Shown: positions 48,936 to 60,435 of the stretch, piece after piece | Numbering within the stretch: the first letter of the stretch is position 1 | How the letters are laid out: every line of letters begins with the position of its first letter | Origin: Triticum aestivum | Lineage: Eukaryota > Streptophyta > Magnoliopsida > Poales > Poaceae | Assembly (NCBI RefSeq): GCF_018294505.1 | Contig: NC_057810.1 | Location: forward strand, 701,325,852 to 701,389,851 | Direction of reading: 5' to 3' | Length of the DNA stretch: 64,000 bases | Position numbers and translations under genes: made by a program | Notes under the pieces: generated by a model | The model's database searches: none | Seen by the model: the letters and a program-made list of their open reading frames with translations, nothing else | Told to the model about the DNA's origin: nothing

Positions 48936-49721
48936 TAAAAGAACAAGCAAGCCGGCATGTGTTTGGCTGCGATTGTTCAACATTTGTAGCACACAAAATG
49001 TTATCATGTCATAAGAGTCAACCTTTGGTGTATCTTGCAAGCTGGAATGGCTAGGAAAAGTGCCCGGATTTCTACAAATCAATAATTTACAATGCATAAG
49101 ACAATTGATAAGCATATCTAGAGTTGCAATCACCTTCTTTTTGAAATACATGGAGGATGCACAGCCAGTCAAGGGAGATGAGTCTTTTTAAGTTGTTCGG
49201 TTGTGTATTCCATAATCCACCACTATATCCTATATAGTTCTTCGTTGCTTAAGCTATTAAGTTCATAGTGCTGATTTTTTTTTCAAAAAAGGGTGTGGAT
49301 GACATCATCAAATTATTTATTCACATAGCTGATTCATGCCAGAGATGCCCACTTGTAGGATTTGCACGTACATACTTTCCTTCAGAAGAGTTACCCAGAG
49401 CATATAGTCTTTTGACTCTCAAAATATATTGCTCACTCTTTTTTATAAGTTCAGACATTTGAATGAACTAGCTGGAGCATGTAACTCAATATGATATGAA
49501 TGCTAAGATGTCTCGATTATAAGACCCGGCTAATGCATTATTCAACAAAATGTTGTTGCAACCTACAATGATCCCACTTCTATGGCTTCGAGCAGCTTAG
49601 GCATGAGAGAAAGTGTTGTAATATATTGCTCATTCTTGCCCATTAATTTAGACATTTGGATAAGTTGGCTAGTTCAAGTAACTCAATATTGACCACTGAC
49701 TTTAGTGTTATCCACACACTT
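48936..49721. other. Intergenic DNA, GLP 3' flank remnant
   Basis: 48945-49060 matches 13840-13960 downstream of GLP-A. 49061-49721 is AT-rich with no gene recognised. A similar 'aatatattgctca' block occurs twice (about 49425 and 49620). Confidence 0.55.
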
Positions 49722-49726
49722 GAATA

Positions 49727-50312
49727 TGTTGGAACCGCCAGTCCCTCGCCTCGCTCCTCCTCGCTCTCTCATACGACGTGGCTATGCCCTAGCTCTCCCT
49801 CTACCCTAGCTCTCTTTCTGCGTCACCTCGCCGGCGACCAAACTGAAGCAAGGAAGAAGGAGACACGAGGAGAAGGAAGACACGGTGGTGTACCAGCGCA
49901 CGAATGCTTTCAGTTTTTCCCTCGAGCACGTACTCGAGCTGAACCCACAGCTGTTACAAGGCCCCCCTCGCGTGACTTTATACTTGAGCCAGCGCACCGG
50001 GCTCGAACCCACGCCTCCACTCCCTCCCGATCGCTCGCACTCCGCTTGCTCCGCTCGTGCCCGCGTCGCGCTCTGTAGCGCGCGCCCCACGGCGAGCACC
50101 AGCGACCACGCCCTCGATCGTGCCATGCGACCCGGCCTAACAGCTACTCCCTAAACTCACGCACACCCGCACACCCGCACGGACATGCCCATGCACTCAA
50201 CGCACGCACACACGCACGCACCCGCTGCGGACCCGACGCGTCCAGCTCGTCCGGCGCGTGCCCATACACGCGCCCAACATGCTCGATGCACCGCCGTGGC
50301 TTATTCCCAACA
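49727..50312 (-). repeat. LTR 1 (586 bp)
   Basis: On the - strand it begins TGTTGGGAATAAGCC and ends GGTTCCAACA. A TATAAA box lies at about 49977-49983 on the - strand, followed by a roughly 250-bp transcribed part with a CTCGAGCACGTACTCGAG near-palindrome. Confidence 0.88.
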
Positions 50313-50332
50313 CACGCGCCCTAAGCCACGGC

Positions 50333-51190
50333 TCAGAGCAGCCCGCCGTCCTCGACGTCGCCGTCGACCAGCAGTGCACGTTCCAGCGCCGGCGCCTTCT
50401 TCCACTTCGGGCAGTCACGTTTGAAGTGACCCCGCTCGTCGCACTTGTAGCACCGGCCCTTCTTGTTGCCGCCGAAGCCCGCCGCCTCGCTGCGCGCCCC
50501 GTCGTCGTCCCGAGCTCCGCCATGGCGCCGCTCCCGCGCCCTCCATTGTGCCGCCGTACAGCAGCTTGTCGTCAGCTCACTCGCCGCGTGCATGATCGCG
50601 TCGCCGCAGCCACTCGTCAAAAGTCTTCAGCCGCCCCAACGCATCCTCGAACAGCATCGTGCCGACGTTGCAGAATTGCTCGATCCCGGCCACCGCCGCA
50701 TACAGGCGGTTCAGCACCGAGTCAAGCAACTTCTTGACGAGCGCCGCATCCTCCAGGGTTAAGCCCAGCGCCGCGTAGCGCACCGCCATACCACCGAGCC
50801 TCCCAGCGAACGCGTCCAGAGACTCGGACTCCGCCATGCGCATGAGCTCAAATTCTCCCCGGAGCGTGCCGAGCCACACCGCGCGCACACGATCCGCGCC
50901 CACAAACCTGGCCTTCAAGCTCGCCCATATCTCCGCTGCCGTCCTCTTCGCAGCCACCTGCAACAGAAGGTCGTCGGCGCCCGGAGCAGATAGGCCCTCG
51001 CCGGCTTGTCTTTCTTGACGATCACCGCCGATGCCGCGTCCTCCGGCGGCACCACCGCCTCCCACAGCCCTGCGACATCAAGGTCCGCCTCCACCTTGAT
51101 GGCCCAGGTGGTGTAGTTGTCGTCCGTGAGCACGGGCGCTGGGTGCGACACCGCACCGCCCGATCCACCGGCGTACGGCACGATGGACAT
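50333..51190 (-). pseudogene. gag: Copia gag 1, frameshifted
   Basis: Starts MSIVPYAGGSGG. An N-terminal DNYTTWAIKVEADLD segment and the UBN2-type gag domain (AAEIWASLKARFVGADRV, LDSVLNRLYAAVAGIEQF) are in different frames, with a frame change near 50995. A second change near 50585 leads to the zinc knuckle CYKCDERGHFKRDC (50411-50452) and a stop 20 bp before the LTR. Both frame changes are seen in all six copies. Confidence 0.8.
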
Positions 51191-51230
51191 CGCCGGCGAG
51201 CTCCCACCTCCACGTGGCTCTGATGCCAAT

Positions 51231-51799
51231 TGTTGGAACCGTCAGTCCCTTGCCTCGCTCCTCCTCGCTCTCTCAGACGCCGTGACTATGCCCTAGCTCT
51301 CTTTCTGCGTCACCTCGCCGGCGACCAAACTGAAGAAAGGAAGAAGGAGACACGAGGAGAAGGAAGACACTGTGGTGTACCAGCGCACGAACGCTTTCAG
51401 TTTTTCCCTCGAGCACGTACTCGAGCTGAACCCACAGCTGTTACAAGGCCCCCCTCGCGTGACTTTATACTTGAGCCAGCGCACCGGGCTCGAACCCACG
51501 CATCCACTCCCTCCCGATCGCTCGCGCTCCGCTTGCTCTGCTCATGCCCGCGTCGCGCTCTGCAGCGCGCGCCCCACGGCGAGCACCAGCGACCAGGCCC
51601 ATGATCATTCCATGCGACCCGGCCTAACAACTACTCCCTAAACTCACGCACACCCGCACACCCGCACGGACATGCCCATGCACTCAACGCACGCACACAC
51701 GCACGCACCCGCTGCGGACCCGACGCGTCCAGCTCGTCCGGCGCGTGCCCATACACGCGCCCAACATGCTCGATGCACCGCCGTGGCTTATTCCCAACA
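51231..51799 (-). repeat. LTR 2 (569 bp, 17-bp deletion)
   Basis: Identical layout to LTR 1 but one copy of a short 'ccctagctctc' direct repeat is lost near 51295, which explains the shorter 1487-bp period. Confidence 0.88.
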
Positions 51800-51819
51800 C
51801 ACGCGCCCTAAGCCACGGC

Positions 51820-52677
51820 TCAGAGCAGCCCGCCGTCCTCGACGTCGCCGTCGACCAGCAGTGCACGTTCCAGCGCCGGCGCCTTCTTCCACTTCGGGCA
51901 GTCACGTTTGAAGTGACCCCGCTCGTCGCACTTGTAGCACCGGCCCTTCTTGTTGCCGCCGAAGCCCGCCGCCTCGCTGCGCGCCCCGTCGTCGTCCCGA
52001 GCTCCGCCATGGCGCCGCTCCCGCGCCCTCCATTGTGCCGCCGTACAGCAGCTTGTCGTCAGCTCACTCGCCGCGTGCATGATCGCGTCGCCGCAGCCAC
52101 TCGTCAAAAGTCTTCAGCCGCCCCAACGCATCCTCGAACAGCATCGTGCCGACGTTGCAGAATTGCTCGATCCCGGCCACCGCCGCATACAGGCGGTTCA
52201 GCACCGAGTCAAGCAACTTCTTGACGAGCGCCGCATCCTCCAGGGTTAAGCCCAGTGCCGCGTAGCGCGCCGCCATGCCACCGAGCCTCCGAGCGAACGC
52301 GTCCAGAGACTCGGACTCCGCCATGCGCAGGAGCTCAAATTCTCCCCGAAGCGTGCCGAGCCACACCGCACGCACACGATCCGCGCCCACAAACCTGGCC
52401 TTCAAGCTCGCCCATATCTCCGTTGTCGTCCTCTTCGCAGCCACCTGCAACAGAAGGTCGTCGGCGCCCGGAGCAGATAGGCCCTCGCCGGCTTGTCTTT
52501 CTTGGCGATAACCGCCGACGCCGCGTCCTCCGGCGGCACCACCGCCTCCCACACCCCTGCGGCATCAAGGTCCGCCTCCACCTTGATGGCCCAGGTGGTG
52601 TAGTTGTCGCCCGTGAGCACGGGCGCTGGGTGCGACACTGCACCGCCCGATCCGCCGGCGTACGGCACGATGGACAT
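51820..52677 (-). pseudogene. gag: Copia gag 2, frameshifted
   Basis: Same structure and frame changes as gag 1; very similar to it in the zinc-knuckle half, with DERGH in the knuckle. Confidence 0.8.
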
Positions 52678-52717
52678 CGTCGGCGAGCTCCCACCTCCAC
52701 GTGGCTCTGATGCCAAT

Positions 52718-53303
52718 TGTTGGAACCGCCAGTCCCTTGCCTCGCTCCTCCTCGCTCTCTCACACGTCGTGGCTATGCCCTAGCTCTCCCTCTACCCTAG
52801 CTCTCTTTCTGCGTCACCTCGCCGGCGACCAAACTGAAGCAAGGAAGAAGGAGACACGAGGAGAAGGAAGACACGGTGGTGTACCAGCGCACGAACGCTT
52901 TCAGTTTTTCCCTCGAGCACTTACTCGAGCTGAACCCACAGCTGTTACAAGGCCCCCCTCGCGTGACTTTATACTTGAGCCAGCGCACCGGGCTCGAACC
53001 CATGCCTCCACTCCCTCACGATCGCTCGCGCTCTGCTTGCTCCGCTCGTGCCCGCGTCGCGCTCTGCAGCGCGCGCCCCATGGCGAGCACCAGCGACCAC
53101 GCCCTCGATCGTGCCATGCGACCCGGCCTAACAGCTACTCCCTAATTTCACGCACACCCACACACCCGCACGGACATGCCCATGCACTCAACGCACACAC
53201 ACACGCAAGTACCCGCCGCGGACCCGACGCGTACAGCTCGTCCGGCGCGTGCCCATACACGTGCCCAACATGCTCGATGCACCGCCGTGGCTTATTCCCA
53301 ACA
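52718..53303 (-). repeat. LTR 3 (586 bp)
   Basis: Complete LTR with the same termini and TATA box. Confidence 0.88.
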
Positions 53304-53323
53304 CACGCGCCCTAAGCCGCGGC

Positions 53324-54181
53324 TCAGAGCAGCCCGCCGTCCTCGATGTCGCCGTCGACCAGCGGTGCATGTTCCGGCGCCGGCGCCTTCTTCCACTGCG
53401 GGCAGTCACGTTTGAAGTGACCCCGCTCGCCGCACTTGTAGCACCGGCCCTTCTTGTTGCCGCCAAAGCCCGCCGCCTCGCTGCGCGCCCCGTCGTCGTC
53501 CCGAGCTCCGCCGTGGCGCCGCTCCCGCGCCCTCCATTGTGCCACCGTACAGCAGCTTGCCATCAGCTCACTCGTCGTGTGCCTGATCGCGTCGCCGCAG
53601 CCACTCGTCAAAAGTCTTCAGCCGCCCCAACGCATCCTCGAACAGCATCGTGCCGACGTTGCAGAATTTCTCGATCCCGGCCACCGCCGCGTACAGGCAG
53701 TTCAGCACCGAGTCAAGCAACTTCTTGACAAGCGCCTCATCCTCCAGGGTTAAGCCCAGCGCCGCGTAGTGCGCCGCCATGCCACCGAGCCTCCCAGCGA
53801 ACGCGTCCAGAGACTCAGACTCCGCCATGCGCAGGAGCTCAAATTCTCCCCGAAGCGTGCCGAGCCACACCGCACGCACACGATCCGCGCCCACAAACCT
53901 GGCCTTCAAGCTCGCCCATATCTCCGTTGTCGTCGTCTTCGCAGCCACCTGCAACAGAAGGTCGTCGGCGCCCGGAGCAGATAGGCCCTCGCCGGCTTGT
54001 CTTTCTTGACGATCACCGCCGACGCCGCGTCCTCCAGCGGCACCACCGCCTCCCACAGCCCTGCAGCATCAAGGTCCGCCTCCACCTTGATGGCCCAGGT
54101 GGTGTAGTTGTCGCCCGTGAGCACGGGCGCTGGGTGCGACACCGCACCGCCCGATCCGCCGGCGTACGGCACGATGGACAT
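53324..54181 (-). pseudogene. gag: Copia gag 3, frameshifted
   Basis: Same frame changes as gag 1. The knuckle reads CYKCGERGHFKRDC, as in copies 4-6, unlike the DERGH of copies 1 and 2. Confidence 0.8.
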
Positions 54182-54221
54182 CGCCGGCGAGCTCCCACCT
54201 CCACGTGGCTCTGATGCCAAT

Positions 54222-54807
54222 TGTTGGAACCGCCAGTCCCTTGCCTCGCTCCTCCTCGCTCTCTCAGACGCCATGGCTATGCCCTAGCTCTCCCTCTACC
54301 CTAGCTCTCTTTCTGCGTCACCTCGCCGGCAACCAAACTGAAGCAAGGAAGAAGGAGACACGAGGAGAAGGAAGACACGGTGGTGTACCAGCGCACGAAC
54401 GCTTTCTGTTTTTCCCTCGAGCACGTACTCGAGCTGAACCCACAGCTGTTACAAGGCCCCCCTCGCGTTACTTCATACTTGAGCCAGCGCATCGGGCTCG
54501 AACCCAGGCCTCCACTCCCTCCCGATCGCTCGCGCTCCGCTTGCTCTGCTCATGCCCGCGTCCCGCTCTGCAGCGCGCGCCCCACGGCGAGCACCAGCGA
54601 CCACGCCTTTGATCATGCCATGCGACCCGGCCTAACAGCTACTCCCTAAACTCACGCACACCCGCACACCCGCAGGGACATGCCCATGCACTCAACGCAC
54701 GCACACACGCACGCACCCGCCGCGGACCCGATGCGTCCAGCTCGTCCGGCACGTGCCCATACATGCGCCCAACATGCTCGATGCACCGCCACGGCTTATT
54801 CCCAACA
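54222..54807 (-). repeat. LTR 4 (586 bp)
   Basis: Complete LTR. The TATA region reads 'acttcatactt' on the + strand, a substitution that weakens the TATAAA box. Confidence 0.88.
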
Positions 54808-54827
54808 CACGCGCCCTAAGCCACGGC

Positions 54828-55685
54828 TCAGAGCAGCCCGCCGTCCTCGACGTCGCCGTCGACCAGCAGTGCACGTTCCGGCGCCGGCGCCTTCTTCCAC
54901 TGCGGGCAGTCATGTTTGAAGTGACCCCGCTCGCCGCACTTGTAGCACCGGCCCTTCTTGTTGCCGCCGAAGCCCGCCACCTCGCTGCGCGCCCCGTCGT
55001 CGTCCCGAGCTCCGCCGTGGCGCCGCTCCGGCGCCCTCCATTGCGCCGCCGTACAGCAGCTCGCCGTCAGCTCACTCGCCGCGTGCCTGATCGCGTCGCC
55101 GCAGCCACTCGTTAAAAGTCTTCAGCCGCCCCAACGCATCCTCGAACAGCATCGTGCCGACGTTGCAGAATTGCTCGATCCCGGCCACTGCCGCGTACAG
55201 GCGGTTCGGCACCGAGTCAAGCAACTTCTTGACGAGCGCCGCATCCTCCAGGGTTAAGCCCAGCGCCGCGTAGCGCGCCGCCATGCCACCGAGCCTCCCA
55301 GCGAACGCGTCCAGAGACTCCGACTCCGCCATGCGCAGGAGCTCAAATTCTCCCCGGTGCGTGCCGAGCCGCACTGCGCGCACACGATCTGCGCCCACAA
55401 ACCTGGCCTTCAAGCTCGCCCTTATCTCCGCTGCCGTGCTCTTCGCAGCCACCTGCAACACAAGGTCATCAGCGCCCGAAGCAGATAGGCCCTCGCCGGC
55501 TTGTCTTTCTTGGCGATAACCGCCGACGCCGCGTCCTTCGGCGGCACCACCGCCTCCCACACCCCTGCGGCATCAAGGTCCGCCTCCACCTTGATGGCCC
55601 AGGTGGTGTAGTTGTCGCCCGTGAGCACGGGCGTTGGGTGCGACACTGCACCGCCCGATCCGCCGGTGTACGGCACGATGGACAT
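54828..55685 (-). pseudogene. gag: Copia gag 4, frameshifted
   Basis: Same frame changes as gag 1 with more private substitutions, including AAEIRASLKARF in place of AAEIWASLKARF. Confidence 0.78.
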
Positions 55686-55725
55686 CGCCGGCGAGCTCCC
55701 ACCTCCACGTGGCTCTGATGCCAAT

Positions 55726-56311
55726 TGTTGGAACCGCCAGTCCCTTGCCTCGCTCCTCCTCGCTCTCTCAGACGCCGTGGCTATGCCCTAGCTCTCCCTC
55801 TACCCTAGCTCTCTTTTTGCGTCACCTCGCCGGCGACCAAACTGAAGCAAGGAAGAAGGAGACACGAGGAGAAGGAAGACACTGTGGTGTACCAGCGCAC
55901 GAACGCTTTCAGTTTTTCCCTCGAGCACGTACTCGAGCTGAACCCACAGCTGTTACAAGGCCCCCCTCGCGTGACTTTATACTTGAGCCAGCGCACCGGG
56001 CTCGAACCCACGCCTCCACTCCCTCCCGATCGCTCGCGCTCCGCTTGCTCCGCTCGTGCCCGCGTCGCGCTCTGCGGCGCGCGCCCCACGGCGAGCACCA
56101 GCGACCACGCCCTCGATCGTGCCATGCGACCCGGCCTAATAGCTACTCCCTAAACTCACGCACACCCGCACACCCGCACGGACATGCCCATGCACTCAAC
56201 GCACGCACACACGCACGCACCCGCCGCGGACCCGACGCGTCCAGCTCGTCCGGCGCGTGCCCATACACGCGCCCAACATGCTCGATGCACCGCCGCGGCT
56301 TATTCCCAACA
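55726..56311 (-). repeat. LTR 5 (586 bp)
   Basis: Complete LTR with the same termini and TATA box. Confidence 0.88.
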
Positions 56312-56331
56312 CACGCGCCCTAAGCCGCGGC

Positions 56332-57189
56332 TCAGAGCAGCCCGCCGTCCTCGACGTCGCCGTCGACCAGTTGTGCATGTTCCGGCGCCGGCGCCTTCTT
56401 CCACTGCGGGCAGTCACGTTTGAAGTGACCCCGCTCGCCGCACTTGTAGCACCGGCCCTTCTTGTTGCCGCCGAAGCCCGCCGCCTCGCTGCGCGCCTCG
56501 TCGTCGTCCCGAGCTCCGCCGTGGCGCCGCTCCCGCGCCCTCCATTGTGCCGCCGTACAGCAGCTTGCCGTCAGCTCACTCGCCGTGTGCCTGATCGCGT
56601 CGCCGCAGCCACTCGTCAAAAGTCTTCAGCAGCCCCAACGCATCCTCGAACAGCATCGTGTCGACGTTGCAGAATTGCTCGATCCCGGCCACCGCCGCAT
56701 ACAGGCGGTTCAGCACCGAGTCAAGCAACTTCTTGACGAGCGCCGCATCCTCCAGGGTTAAGCCCAGCGCCGCGTAGCACGCCGCCATGCCACCGAGCCT
56801 CCCAGCGAACGCGTCCAGAGACTCAGACTCCGCCATGCGCAGGAGCTCAAATTCTCCCCGGAGCGTGCCGAGCCACACCGCGCGCACACGATCCGCACCC
56901 ACAAACCTGGCCTTCAAGCTCGCCCATATCTCCGCTGCCGTCCTCTTCGCAGCCACCTGCAACAGAAGGTCGTCGGCGCCCGGAGCAGATAGGCCCTCGC
57001 CGGCTTGTCTTTCTTGACGATCACCGCCGACGCCGCGTCCTCCGGCGGCACCACCGCCTCCCACAGCCCTGAGGCATCAAGGTCCGCCTCCACCTTGATG
57101 GCCCAGGTGGTGTAGTTGTCGCCTGTGAGCACGGGCGCTGGGTGCGACACCGCACCGCCCGATCCGCCGGCGTACGGCACGATGGACAT
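56332..57189 (-). pseudogene. gag: Copia gag 5, frameshifted
   Basis: Same frame changes as gag 1; knuckle CYKCGERGHFKRDC. Confidence 0.8.
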
Positions 57190-57229
57190 CGCCGGCGAGC
57201 TCCCACCTCCACGTGGCTCTGATGCCAAT

Positions 57230-57815
57230 TGTTGGAACCGCCAGTCCCTTGCCTTGCTCCTCCTCGCTCTCTCAGACGCCGTGGCTATGCCCTAGCTCTC
57301 CCTCTACCCTAGCTCTCTTTCTGCGTCACCTCGCCGGCGACTAAACTGAAGCAAGGAAGAAGGAGACACGAGGAGAAGGAAGACACGATGGTGTACCAGC
57401 GCACGAACGCTTTTAGTTTTTCCCTCGAGCACGTACTCGAGCTGAACCCACAGCTGTTACAAGGCCGCCCTCGCGTGACTTTATACTTGAGCCAGAGCAC
57501 CGGGCTCGAACCCACGCCTCCACTCCCTCCCGATCGCTCGCGCTCCGCTTGCTCTGCTCATGCCCGCGTCGCGCTCTGCAGCGCGCGCCCCACGGCGAGC
57601 ACCAGCGACCACGCCCTTGATCATGCCATGCGACCCGGCCTAACAGCTACTCCCTAAACTCACGCACACCGGCACACCCACAGGGACATGCCCATGCACT
57701 CAACGCACGCACACACGCACGCACCCGCCGCGGACCCGATGGGTCCAGCTCGTCCGGCACGTGTCCACACACGCGCCTAACGTGCTCGATGCACCGCCGT
57801 GGCTTATTCCCAACA
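57230..57815 (-). repeat. LTR 6 (586 bp)
   Basis: Complete LTR with the same termini and TATA box. Confidence 0.88.
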
Positions 57816-57835
57816 CACGCGCCCTAAGCCGCGGC

Positions 57836-58693
57836 TCAGAGCAGCCCGCCGTCCTCGACGTCGCCGTCGACCAGCAGTGCATGTTCCGGCGCCGGCGCCT
57901 TCTTCCACTGCGGGCAGTCACGTTTGAAGTGACCCCGCTCGCCGCACTTGTAGCACCGGCCCTTCTTGTTGCCGCCGAAGCCCGCCGCCTCGCTGCGCGC
58001 CCCGTCGTCGTCCCGAGCTCCGCCGTGGCGCCGCTCCGGCGCCCTCCATTGCGCCGCCGTACAGCAGCTCGCCATCAGCTCACTCGCCGCGTGCCTGATC
58101 GCATCGCTTCAGCCACTCGTCAAAAGTCTTCAGCCGCCCCAACGCATCCTCGAACAGCATCGTGCCAACATTGCAGAATTGCTCGATCCCGGCCACTGCC
58201 GCGTACAGGCGGTTCCGCACCGAGTCAAGCAACTTCTTGACGAGCGCCGCATCCTCCAGGGTTAAGCCCAGCGCCGCGTAGCGCGCCGCCATGCCACCGA
58301 GCCTCCCAGCGAACGCGTCCAGAGACTCGGACTCCGCCATGCGCAGGAGCTCAAATTCTTCCCGGTGCGTGCCGAACCGCACAGCGCGCACACGATCTGC
58401 GCCCACAAACCTGGCATTCAAGCTCGCCCATATCTCCGCTGCCGTCCTCTTCGCAGCCACCTGCAACAGAAGGTCATCGGCGCCCGGAGTAGATAGGCCC
58501 TCGCCGGCTTGTCTTTCTTGGCGATCACCGCCGACGCCGCGTCCTCCGGCGGCACCACCGCCTCCCACACCCCTGCGGCATCAAGGTCTGCCTCCACCTT
58601 AATGGCCCAGGTGGTGTAGTTGTCGCCCGTGAGCACGGGCGCTGGGTGCGACACTGCACCGCCCGATCCGCCGGCGTACGGCACGATGGACAT
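57836..58693 (-). pseudogene. gag: Copia gag 6, frameshifted
   Basis: Same frame changes as gag 1; several private changes, such as WASLNARF and RTHREEFELL, shared in part with copy 4. Confidence 0.78.
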
Positions 58694-58733
58694 CGCCGGC
58701 GAGCTCCCACCTCCACGTGGCTCTGATGCCAAT

Positions 58734-59485
58734 TGTTGGAACCGCCAGTCCCTTGCCTTGCTCCTCCTCGCTCTCTCAGACGCCGTGGCTATGCCCTAGC
58801 TCTCCCTCTACCCTAGCTCTCTTTCTGCGTCACCTCGCCGGGGACCAAACTGAAGCAAGGAAGAAGGAGACACGAGGAGAAGGAAGACACGGTGGTGTAC
58901 CAGCGCACGAACGCTTTCAGTTTTTCCCTCGAGCACGTACTCGAGCTGAACCCACAGCTGTTACAAGGCCCCCCTCGCGCGACTTTATACTTGAGCCAGC
59001 GCACCGGGCTCGAACCCACTCCTCCACTCCCTCCCGATCGCTCGCGCTCCGCTTGCTCCGCTCGTGCCCGCGTCGCGCTCCGCAGCGCGCGCCCCACGGC
59101 GAGCACCAGCGACCGCGCCCTCGATCGTGCCACGCGGCCCGGCCTAACAGCTACTCCCTAAATTCACGCACACCCGCACACCCGCACGGACATGCCCATG
59201 CACTCAACGCACGCACACACGCAATGGCGGAGACAGGGCCCAGGCCCCTGGGGCCTGGGCCCGGGGCGTGTGAATGTAATCCTTTGTTGAATGTGGTGTT
59301 GTTTGCACTGTTTGACACTGTTAAACACTGTAGCAATGAAGCAGGCCCGGGGCCCAGTACTAGCCTGGATCCGCCCCTGCACACATGCACGCACCCGTCG
59401 CGGACCCGGCGCGTCCAGCTCGTCCGGCACGTGCCCATACACGCGCCCAACGTGCTCGATGCACCGCCGCGGCTTATTCCCAACA
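58734..59485 (-). repeat. LTR 7 (586 bp plus a MITE)
   Basis: The outermost LTR at the 5' end of the - strand element. It is 752 bp long because of a 158-bp MITE plus an 8-bp duplication; without these it is exactly 586 bp. Confidence 0.88.
59222..59379. mobile_element. hAT-type MITE inside LTR 7
   Basis: 158 bp with ends 'caatggcggagacaggg' and 'ctggatccgcccctg', imperfect inverted repeats of the CAGNGGCGGA type, flanked by the 8-bp direct repeats cacacacg (59214-59221) and cacacatg (59380-59387). The six other LTRs show the empty site. Confidence 0.8.
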
Positions 59486-59490
59486 GAATA

Positions 59491-60435
59491 ACTAGGCAAG
59501 AGTAGCCTTAGCTCAATATGATCTTCACAACAGTTGTTTTGGAAAAATATTCTACTCATATGCAAGTCACTACAAATCTGACCACCTAGTCATGGTAAAC
59601 AAGTAAAAGAAGGAGTAGTTAACAGAAGAAGAAAAAAGGATGAAGGCCCAAGTGAATTAAACCCGTTGGAGGGATAAGTGGGCTATTTCACCCTGGACCA
59701 TGCACCACCCAGTTTTTCGCCATCCAAGATGACATGTCGGTTGGGGGGAGAGGAAAATGATTTGGAGGATGGCGGCGAATGAGGGGAGCGAGAGTCCGGG
59801 ACCATGTCCATCAGGAGCTTCATCTCGCAAGCGGTTGGTGTCTCGATCGCGCGCGCCTCTCAATCGATATCTCTACTCCCCGATGCTCTCATCGGGTGAT
59901 TTGATCATTCGGAAATTGTGCTCATATACAGGAAGCCTAGACCATGGCAGCGTCGAAGAGTTGAATAAGTGCCCAACGCAGGGTCTGGCCGTTGCCCGAA
60001 CAAGCTCAAAATTTTCCTTCCAAGTTGAAATGTTATCCTACATTTATTTCAAGATATTTGCCTTACATTTATATTTCATTTATCCTTTTTGTCGGCTATG
60101 TACACGGTACAACCCGTTTTGACATTTAGACGTATTTTCAGGATAAAACATGTGGCAGCAGTTGTCCCAGTTCATAGTGCTTCCTCTCCGATGCCTAGTG
60201 GTCTCGACCTCTTTAGTTAATGTTACCAAAACTACAGAAATGATATCTTTTCTTCGCTCCACAACCCCGTTGGCTTTTGTAACTTATTTCTAAACTCCAC
60301 GCCCATCAGAATAAGACCATACTTCTTATTGGATTATATTATCGTAAACAGGCGCAAGTTATTGGTATTCGGCTATTGCAGTATTAATGCATAAGGATAA
60401 TTTGTAGCTCTCCCATCATGTGTAGATATGTTGGT
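59491..60435. other. Intergenic DNA between the LTR array and the CCR-like gene
   Basis: 59524-59570 matches 14140-14190, so GLP-segment homology resumes after the array. A 121-codon ORF at 59757-60122 (+) has no recognised domain, no visible promoter and normal intergenic composition, so I do not call it a gene. Confidence 0.5.

Larger units (their letters stand above)
49727..59485 (-). mobile_element. Tandem copia-type LTR retrotransposon array: 7 LTRs and 6 gag-only internals
   Basis: LTRs of 586 bp alternate with 918-bp internals in one orientation, with periods of 1504, 1487, 1504, 1504, 1504 and 1504 bp. The outer ends are complete LTR ends (TGTTGG at 49727 and CCAACA at 59485) and are flanked by the same 5-bp duplication GAATA (49722-49726 and 59486-59490). 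Each internal has a primer-binding site TGGCATCAGAGCC on the - strand and a copia-type gag with a CCHC zinc knuckle, but no protease, integrase or reverse transcriptase. The element is therefore non-autonomous. Confidence 0.9.

Noticed and set aside
50200..50330. CRISPR-like or minisatellite reading of the regular repeats
   Set aside because: The regularity comes from the 1.5-kb LTR-internal period; this is plant nuclear DNA with no spacer-repeat architecture.
49727..59485. Tandem array as a classical centromeric or subtelomeric satellite
   Set aside because: Each unit has clear LTR ends, a primer-binding site and gag, and the whole array has one retrotransposon-type target duplication.
58717..59505. 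262-codon + strand ORF across LTR 7
   Set aside because: Antisense to the LTR, crosses the MITE insertion, and is only the low-complexity complement of LTR sequence.
59757..60122. 121-codon + strand ORF
   Set aside because: No recognised domain, no promoter or polyadenylation signal seen, C-terminal half is AT-derived hydrophobic sequence.
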